From the IMG/VR virus record IMGVR_UViG_3300011114_001018, positions 1 to 24,694 of that record: a DNA stretch of 24,694 nt; one strand, given 5' to 3'. Positions 1 to 4,339 of this stretch are shown here, one piece after another; the stretch's first letter is position 1; each line of letters starts with the position of its first letter. The position numbers and the translations under genes were made by a program. The stretch comes from a virus. The notes beneath the pieces were generated by a model, which worked only from the letters and a program-made list of their open reading frames with translations, made no database searches and had not been told where the DNA came from.

Positions 1-162
1 AAGTCGGCAGAGATCGCCAACAAGGCAGTCGACGGAGCGGGCTGCCCGTACCCCGGCGGATTGCAGAACTTCATCCAGGGCATTTCGACGAATCACATCG
101 GCGACTTGTACCTTCTCAAGCAGCGGTTCGGCACTAACGCCACCGCTTCAGTCTCCCCGTAG
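1..162 (+). CDS. C-terminal fragment of an unidentified, probably virion, protein
   Basis: The window opens inside a reading frame that is open from base 1 to the TAG at 160-162, giving the last 53 residues of a protein whose start lies upstream. The fragment is soluble-looking, with a Cys-Pro-Tyr-Pro-Gly-Gly turn near residue 15 and a Gly/Asn-rich stretch, and it ends in a short Ser/Thr/Pro tail. I recognise no domain. It lies 21 bases before the next gene, in the same direction and within the late/virion block, so a structural or tail-associated role is the natural inference from context only. Confidence 0.6.
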   Translation, partial: KSAEIANKAVDGAGCPYPGGLQNFIQGISTNHIGDLYLLKQRFGTNATASVSP

Positions 163-183
163 TCGTAGTAGAAAGGAGTCACC

Positions 184-600
184 ATGGCCGCAGTAGGTAA
201 ATACATTCACGCCTCGACCCACACGGGTCTCGCTATCAACATGACCAACGGCTACGTCGTTGGCCAGCGCCATCAGCTTCCGCTGTACGCGGACAGCCCG
301 GGTACGATTGGCAACAAGGGCGTTGGCCGGTTGTCCGCGTTGTACATCCACGTGAACACCATCGCGGGGGCGACGACCATCACTGCGCGGCTCAGCCTCG
401 ACACCGCCGGAGACCAGCCTTGGATCGGTGACTCGACCGCGACCATCAGCACGGGCATCACCACTGCAGCGCAGGGCGCGGTCACGTTCAAGATCGACGT
501 TGACTTCGTCCGATCCACGAACGACAACTTGTACCTCCACTTCAAGACGAACGCGGGAACCTGCATCGTGGACGCCGTCACCCTGACCTGGGAGGAGTAG
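184..600 (+). CDS. Hypothetical beta-rich virion protein, 138 aa
   Basis: The ATG at 184 is preceded by a strong ribosome binding site (AAAGGAG at 171-177), which decides the start. The protein is almost entirely predicted beta strand: alternating Thr/Val/Ile segments, for example around residues 55-75 and 85-110, with few charged residues, no signal peptide and no membrane segment. This composition is typical of small phage decoration, fibre-base or tail-associated proteins, but I do not recognise a named family. The next gene starts 3 bases after its stop, so the two are co-transcribed and probably co-translated. Function is unassigned; a virion role is inferred from neighbours and composition. 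Confidence 0.75.
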   Translation: MAAVGKYIHASTHTGLAINMTNGYVVGQRHQLPLYADSPGTIGNKGVGRLSALYIHVNTIAGATTITARLSLDTAGDQPWIGDSTATISTGITTAAQGAVTFKIDVDFVRSTNDNLYLHFKTNAGTCIVDAVTLTWEE

Positions 601-603
601 CTC

Positions 604-1527
604 ATGCCTCAAACCTCCAACAACACGGATGTCTTTGCACAGACCGTAGCAGGCGGCAGTTCTTCCTCGACCCTGTTCGCCGGGTTCTTCGGCGATGGGT
701 CAGACGGCGACGTCGTCATCACGACCCCGGTCACGCTGGCGCGGGATTGGTATTACAACAACCTGACCATTGATACCGGCGGTACGCTGAAGCCGCGTGG
801 TCAGCACATCTTCGTGAAGAACACCCTCACCGTTGGTGTCGGGTTGTCTATCAACGACGACGGCGTAGCGGGCGGCACGGGTGTCAGCGGGGGCACGGCC
901 CTGACCAGCATCTCTAACGGCTTCGGTGCAGGCTCCGGCGCGGGTGGGGCAGGACGGACAACGACGGGCGTCGGTAACGCAGGTGCCACGTCGTCCAACT
1001 GTTCGACCAACTTACTGGGACAGGCTCCTCAGGGCGGGACAGGCGGCGGGGTCAGTGCCCCTGTTGTAGCAGGTGGCGCGGGTGGTGCTGCTCCTTCCCC
1101 TACCATCCCACAGCGGTGGCCTTCCCTCGCGTCCATGCTCTCGGCGCGGCTCTACAACGGTACAGCTACATGGAACGGCGGGTCGGGTGGCGGCGGCGGC
1201 GGATGTGATTTGACAGGTGGAACCGGCACTTCTGGAAACGGCGGATCTGGCGGCGGCATCGTGTGGATCGCAGCGAAGACCATCGTCAACAACGGCGTGA
1301 TCTCCGCCAACGGTGGGGCGGGAGGTAACGGTGTAGCTACCGGTACGGCCTCGGCGGGCGGTGGCGCAGGGGGAGGCGGCGGACTGGTCGGCATCGTGAC
1401 CATGACGACTGGCTCGTACGGCACAATCACCGCAAGCGCCGGCCTCAATGGTACCGGAGCAGGAGTCGCCCCGACTGCTGCCGTCTCCGGCAAAGATGGA
1501 ACCGTTCACTACCTGGTGCTCGCATGA
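604..1527 (+). CDS. Glycine-rich tail fibre / adhesin-like protein, 307 aa
   Basis: Residues 1-80 form a beta-rich head (TTPVTLARDWYYNNLTIDTG around 40-59). Residues 85-290 are dominated by glycine tracts (GAGSGAGGAG, a seven-residue region of mostly Gly at 194-200, AGGGAGGGGG at 251-260) alternating with short strands such as IVWIAAKTIVNNGVISANGG at 219-238. Phage adhesins and fibre tips of this composition are known to pack parallel polyglycine-type helices, and the repeating strand/Gly pattern fits that kind of fold. It probably forms or caps a receptor-binding fibre exposed on the virion. It lies between another small virion protein and the lysis genes. Its TGA overlaps the next ATG (ATGA at 1524-1527). 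The receptor-binding role is inferred from composition, not from a recognised family signature. Confidence 0.72.
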   Translation: MPQTSNNTDVFAQTVAGGSSSSTLFAGFFGDGSDGDVVITTPVTLARDWYYNNLTIDTGGTLKPRGQHIFVKNTLTVGVGLSINDDGVAGGTGVSGGTALTSISNGFGAGSGAGGAGRTTTGVGNAGATSSNCSTNLLGQAPQGGTGGGVSAPVVAGGAGGAAPSPTIPQRWPSLASMLSARLYNGTATWNGGSGGGGGGCDLTGGTGTSGNGGSGGGIVWIAAKTIVNNGVISANGGAGGNGVATGTASAGGGAGGGGGLVGIVTMTTGSYGTITASAGLNGTGAGVAPTAAVSGKDGTVHYLVLA

Positions 1528-1715
1528 CCGTCGTACAGAAATGGCTGGTGTTCGCCAAGGACACGAACGAAAGCACGAAGAAGTGGCACCTGTCCCGCAA
1601 CCTGGACGTGTGCGGCTACTTCAACGGCGTCCCTCCGCGCCTGCAGGGGCAGGCCGAAGAGGAGAAGTGGAAGCTGCCGTACTTGTACAGCGAGACCGTG
1701 GAGTTGCCCGAATGA
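1524..1715 (+). CDS. Small hypothetical protein, 63 aa
   Basis: It begins with an ATGA overlap with the fibre gene and ends with an overlap with the next ATG (1712), so it is locked into a translationally coupled string. The protein is short and hydrophilic with a high Trp/Tyr/Lys content (WLVFAK near the start, WHLSRN in the middle, Glu/Lys-rich C-terminus). I see no membrane segment or known motif. Genes in this position, just after a fibre, can be chaperones or fibre-associated factors, but nothing in the sequence shows that. The tight coupling on both sides is the main reason for believing it is real. Confidence 0.65.
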   Translation: MTVVQKWLVFAKDTNESTKKWHLSRNLDVCGYFNGVPPRLQGQAEEEKWKLPYLYSETVELPE

Positions 1716-1906
1716 AAATCGTGGACATGGCTCCGGCCTTCGACATCCTCGGCAATGCTGGGCGCAAGCCCGAACCCAAGGTCTCCCTGCCTGCACCCAA
1801 GGTCTTCGACCTGATGCCCGGCAAGCTGGCCAAGGTGGAAGCCAACACCGACCGTGAACAGGTAGCACAGCTCGCGCTGTTCCCGAGTCTCACATGGAAG
1901 GGTTGA
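1712..1906 (+). CDS. Small hypothetical protein, 64 aa
   Basis: The chosen start is the ATG at 1712, which overlaps the TGA of the upstream gene. A longer in-frame reading back to 1448 would run through the fibre gene and is not credible. The product is short, with Pro/Lys spacing in the middle (KPEPKVSLPAPKVFDLMPGK, residues 19-38) and no membrane segment. The 3-prime end overlaps the holin-like gene by 13 bases. I recognise no family. Position suggests a virion-assembly accessory or lysis-cassette companion, which remains a guess. Confidence 0.6.
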   Translation: MKIVDMAPAFDILGNAGRKPEPKVSLPAPKVFDLMPGKLAKVEANTDREQVAQLALFPSLTWKG

Positions 1907-2169
1907 TCGCTGCAGTGACCGGGCCCCTCGGGGCACTGGCGCTGAGCGTGGCGATCCTCGTGTACTTGGCCAAGGCAATCGTGCCCATGCTCAAAGCGTA
2001 CTTCGATGCGCAGACGGCACAGCTTGCCAGCCTGGTGTCCGCACTCGAGAAGACCGTAGCAGCCCACGAGGCTGACCGGTCTGCATTCGAGCGCAGCATA
2101 GAGCGGCTGGGGAGCCGGCTTGAGAAGGTCGAGACAGAGATCACAACCATCGTCGCGAAGCTCGCCTGA
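1894..2169 (+). CDS. Holin-like membrane protein, 91 aa
   Basis: One clear hydrophobic segment spans about residues 5-30 (LGALALSVAILVYLAKAIV in its core). A charged, heptad-like amphipathic helix follows, roughly residues 40-88, rich in Glu, Lys and Leu. A short membrane anchor followed by a cytoplasmic coiled coil, encoded directly before an endolysin, is a common layout for small phage holins or holin-associated proteins. Its TGA overlaps the endolysin ATG (TGATG at 2167-2171), so the pair is translationally coupled. It is expected to sit in the inner membrane and let the endolysin reach the peptidoglycan. A spanin or antiholin is possible, since there is only one clear membrane segment and no obvious separate holin. 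Upstream Shine-Dalgarno pairing is weak. Confidence 0.68.
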   Translation: MEGLIAAVTGPLGALALSVAILVYLAKAIVPMLKAYFDAQTAQLASLVSALEKTVAAHEADRSAFERSIERLGSRLEKVETEITTIVAKLA

Positions 2170-2570
2170 TGCCGAAGTTCAGCGCGCTCAGCCTCAGCAG
2201 ACTCAACACCTGCAGCCCTGTGCTGCAGAGGTTGATGAAGGCAACCATCGAGATCGGCCCGGACTTCACAGTCCTCTGTGGGTTCCGGGGCAGGGCCGAG
2301 CAGGAGGCTGCTCTGGCGGCTGGCCATAGCAAGCTGGGCTGGCCGAAGTCGAGGCACAACATCAGCCCTTCGCACGCTGTCGACATCGCCCCGTACCCTG
2401 TTGACTGGCATGATGAGGCCCGCTTCCACGAGCTTGCTGACTCGGTGAAGCGGGCTTGGGGTGCCATGTCAGATGGAGCGAGGTGCGGCTACAGTCTTAC
2501 ATGGGGCGGGGACTGGACTACGTTTCGGGACTTGCCGCACTGGGAGCTGGGATTCGCCCGAAAGACATGA
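2169..2570 (+). CDS. Endolysin: M15-family L-alanyl-D-glutamate-type peptidase, 133 aa
   Basis: The protein carries the M15 zinc peptidase signature: a Gly-Phe-Arg region with a following Gln (CGFRGRAEQEAALAAGHSK, residues 37-55), then SRHNISPSHAVDIAPYPVDW at 61-80 (predicted zinc ligands His63 and Asp72), and DLPHWEL at 121-127 (His124 as third ligand). Phage members of this family cleave peptide cross-bridges of peptidoglycan, usually the L-Ala-D-Glu bond, to release progeny. The length is typical of a single-domain phage enzyme, with no signal peptide and no cell-wall binding domain, consistent with holin-dependent release. It is coupled to the upstream holin-like gene. Its last 53 bases overlap the end of the converging leftward gene at 2518-2892. 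Confidence 0.93.
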   Translation: MPKFSALSLSRLNTCSPVLQRLMKATIEIGPDFTVLCGFRGRAEQEAALAAGHSKLGWPKSRHNISPSHAVDIAPYPVDWHDEARFHELADSVKRAWGAMSDGARCGYSLTWGGDWTTFRDLPHWELGFARKT

Positions 2571-2892
2571 AGATGGGGCCGCCCTTGACGTCGGCCATCG
2601 GGAAGACGTGGGCATTCAAGAGCTCGAGCGCGAGGTCGAGCGTGCAGTCGTGCTCGTGCATGCAGGCGAAGATGACAGCCCGCTCGCTGTAGATGTACTT
2701 GCCGGCGTTCGCATCGTAGCCAACGACGCAGGAGTCGTAGACATCGTAGGGCTGGAGGCGCAGGGGATTGTCATCGCTGATGTCGATCTCCTCGGAGCCG
2801 CGCATGGTGTGGTCGTAGATCTCGAGCAGCGCATCACATCGGCTGATGGCGCGGTCGAACAGTTCACGAATCTCGGTGGTGGTGTCAATCAT
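2518..2892 (-). CDS. Small acidic hypothetical protein, 124 aa, last gene of the leftward operon
   Basis: I take the start at 2892 because that ATG overlaps the TGA of the preceding gene (ATGA at 2889-2892). A longer in-frame start would run through that gene. The protein opens with an amphipathic helix (MIDTTTEIRELFDRAISRCD). An acidic stretch follows (EEIDISDDNP), then a compact region with YDVYDSCVVGYDA and CMHEHDCTLDLALELL. The Cys/His cluster CMHEHDC could bind metal, but the spacing matches no finger I know. The C-terminus is a Ser/Pro tail. It terminates 53 bases inside the 3-prime end of the endolysin gene on the other strand. Function is unknown. Confidence 0.68.
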   Translation of the reverse strand: MIDTTTEIRELFDRAISRCDALLEIYDHTMRGSEEIDISDDNPLRLQPYDVYDSCVVGYDANAGKYIYSERAVIFACMHEHDCTLDLALELLNAHVFPMADVKGGPIFMSFGRIPAPSAASPET

Positions 2893-3128
2893 GGTGAGGC
2901 CTCGGTGAGAAGGAGAGAGTTGATGGCGTCGACAGAACACTCGACCGTCCACCAGACATGCAGGCACGCAGTGCAGACACGCTGACGGGCGAACCAGTGC
3001 GGCGTGACGAAGCCGATGTTCTCGGCGATGTCGTCACGGATTTGAACAGGGATGTGGGTAGCAGCGACGGCCGGACCACGGCTGGCTTTGACGCCAGTGT
3101 TCGGGCTGCTGCACTGGACGCAGGTCAT
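2889..3128 (-). CDS. NrdR-like zinc-ribbon protein lacking the ATP-cone, 79 aa
   Basis: The start at 3128 is set by an ATGA overlap with the upstream gene. Two Cys pairs, C3-C6 (MTCVQC) and C52-C55 (RVCTACLHVWWTVE), frame a zinc ribbon. The pattern resembles the N-terminus of NrdR: a first Cys pair, then a T-x-V-x-x-S-R element (TGVKASRGPA), then an Arg-rich lead into the second Cys pair followed by an aromatic strand. NrdR represses ribonucleotide reductase genes through this DNA-binding ribbon plus an ATP-cone. Here the protein stops right after the ribbon, and the segment between the pairs is longer than usual. It may bind nucleic acid as a phage regulator or act on nucleotide-metabolism control, but the resemblance is only at motif level. 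Confidence 0.62.
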   Translation of the reverse strand: MTCVQCSSPNTGVKASRGPAVAATHIPVQIRDDIAENIGFVTPHWFARQRVCTACLHVWWTVECSVDAINSLLLTEASP

Positions 3129-3709
3129 CGTGCCTTCACGCCGTGATCCGCACGGCCGAGGTAGGCATCGTTGGCAACGCACACCCGGTACGCCTCCATG
3201 ACTCCGGGGATGCTGACTTTGCCCGGCAGGATGGCGATGGTCCCGTCGGTCTGCACCATGGTCGCGCGGACCAAGTTGATGCGGCCGTCCGCTTCCTCGA
3301 CATCGCCGACAAAGGTGTCGCCGCTGGTCAGGCTGATCATGATGCGTCCGCCGGCTGGGTTGTCGCGTGCGTGCTTAGCCTCACGTGCGCGCTGGTGGGA
3401 GGCACGCAGTCCCTCGAGGATGTGCGGCTGCACCTTGCCCCCCAGCGGCTCAGCGTGCTTGCCTACGTAGCCCGGGACGGGCAGCGCAATGCCCTGCTCC
3501 AAGTTGTAGGCGCACCACTGCTTCCATGCAGTGCGCGCGCAGTTCCGCTTGTGGGTCGGGTAGGTGTAGAGCAGCTCGGTCAACGACTCAACCGTCATCG
3601 GATCGCAGGCCCGAAGCAGTCTGCCGACCGCAGTCGAGTACGCCTTGGCGCTGACCAGGTTGATGCCGATGGTCTGCTGCAGCCAGGTGATGAAAGGTTC
3701 GAAGTCCAT
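3125..3709 (-). CDS. Integrase-like N-terminal (SAM-like) domain fused to a small beta-barrel-like domain, 194 aa
   Basis: I choose the ATG at 3709 (MDFEPFITWLQ) over one six codons upstream, because a promoter with its -10 box at 3716-3721 would start transcription at about 3709. Residues 1-75 form helices resembling the core-binding SAM-like domain of tyrosine recombinases (FITWLQQTIG, AKAYSTAVGRLLRACD, KRNCARTAWKQWCAYNLEQG). A basic linker follows, then a strand-rich region at about 125-180 (RIMISLTSGDTFVGDVEEAD, INLVRATMVQTDGTIAILPG) that looks like a small SH3/Sm-type barrel. There is no catalytic domain with the R-H-R-Y residues, so it cannot be a recombinase. A DNA-binding accessory or regulatory role is plausible. 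It overlaps the next gene by ATGA. Confidence 0.6.
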   Translation of the reverse strand: MDFEPFITWLQQTIGINLVSAKAYSTAVGRLLRACDPMTVESLTELLYTYPTHKRNCARTAWKQWCAYNLEQGIALPVPGYVGKHAEPLGGKVQPHILEGLRASHQRAREAKHARDNPAGGRIMISLTSGDTFVGDVEEADGRINLVRATMVQTDGTIAILPGKVSIPGVMEAYRVCVANDAYLGRADHGVKAR

Positions 3710-3744
3710 ACAGACAGGATAACACACTACCCACAGTGTGTGAA
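3710..3744 (-). promoter_or_regulatory. Leftward promoter with embedded inverted repeat (candidate operator), predicted leaderless
   Basis: On the minus strand: -35 TTCACA (3744-3739), a 17-base spacer, and -10 TATCCT (3721-3716), itself part of GTGTTATCCT (3725-3716), one of the recurring GTGNTAYNCT sites. The spacer carries a perfect inverted repeat, ACACACT-6-AGTGTGT (3722-3741), well placed for a repressor or activator. Seven bases past the -10 box is 3709, the A of the ATG, so the transcript would have no leader. No Shine-Dalgarno sequence lies in the six available bases. Confidence 0.6.
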
Positions 3745-3751
3745 GTAGAAC

Positions 3752-4261
3752 TTATCGAAACCTAACTGTCCTCTTCGGGACTACAGAAAACCCTTCGGGC
3801 AGAGTCTCTCCCTTACGGAGTGCCTCCTGTGCTGCGGCCTTGTCCGGAGTCACGGTCACCTTGCGCCAGGCCAGCGGCCAGTGGGCCACGTCCTCGGGAG
3901 AGACGAGCGACTCAGAGTCCTGAAGCCACGCCGTGTAGTTGGATCCCTTCACGCGCGGGATCTCTCCTACCCCTTCCAGCTCGAGCAGCATCATGGTCGC
4001 GTACTCCCGGCAGCGTTGACGCCCGGAGTCGAGCGCCTTGCGCCGGGCGTAGAGTCGCTCCTCTTCTTCCTTGAGGAGCTGAGCCTCGGCATCGAGGCGG
4101 CGGGCCGCGACCACGCACGCGCCCACCTTGTCAGACGATGCTGCGATCCAATCGGCCAACGCCTTCTCCGTCTCCTCGGTGAGGATCCCATCGTTCTCGT
4201 CGATGAGGTTCATGAGCTGCGCGGCTTCGGACATCAAGTCCCAGGTAGACAGTTTCGACAT
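3752..4261 (-). CDS. Gp157-family phage protein, 169 aa
   Basis: Length and layout match the siphovirus Gp157 family: an N-terminal helical region (LMSEAAQLMNLIDENDGILT), a long central coiled coil with Lys/Glu/Arg heptads (DAEAQLLKEEEERLYARRKA), then a C-terminal strand region around VKGSNYTAWLQDSESLVSPE and a basic end (VVPKRTVRF). Members usually lie among phage replication and recombination genes, often near single-strand annealing or helicase functions. The family was first described for its effect on phage sensitivity when expressed in the host, and its biochemical role is not established. The ATG at 4261 has a good ribosome binding site (AGGAG at 4272-4268) and its own promoter-like motif. 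It lies in the replication operon after the polymerase gene. Confidence 0.75.
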   Translation of the reverse strand: MSKLSTWDLMSEAAQLMNLIDENDGILTEETEKALADWIAASSDKVGACVVAARRLDAEAQLLKEEEERLYARRKALDSGRQRCREYATMMLLELEGVGEIPRVKGSNYTAWLQDSESLVSPEDVAHWPLAWRKVTVTPDKAAAQEALRKGETLPEGFSVVPKRTVRFR

Positions 4262-4267
4262 GCGGTT

Positions 4268-4288
4268 CTCCTATATGTAGTGTAGCAC
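4268..4288 (-). promoter_or_regulatory. Extended -10 type promoter motif and RBS of the Gp157-family gene
   Basis: GTGCTACACT (4288-4279, minus strand) matches the recurring GTGNTAYNCT motif and reads as an extended -10 (TGC + TACACT). There is no convincing -35 hexamer 16-18 bases upstream. The predicted transcript start near 4272 coincides with the Shine-Dalgarno AGGAG (4272-4268), so the leader would be about ten bases. Confidence 0.5.
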
Positions 4289-4339
4289 GGATCCCTGCGG
4301 TGCGCGACCCAAGGATGTTTTTGACACCCTCGTCAGTTT

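Noticed and set aside
3125-3709. Functional tyrosine integrase
   Set aside because: Only the N-terminal SAM-like part is suggested; the catalytic Arg-His-Arg-Tyr domain is absent, so no claim of lysogeny is made from it.
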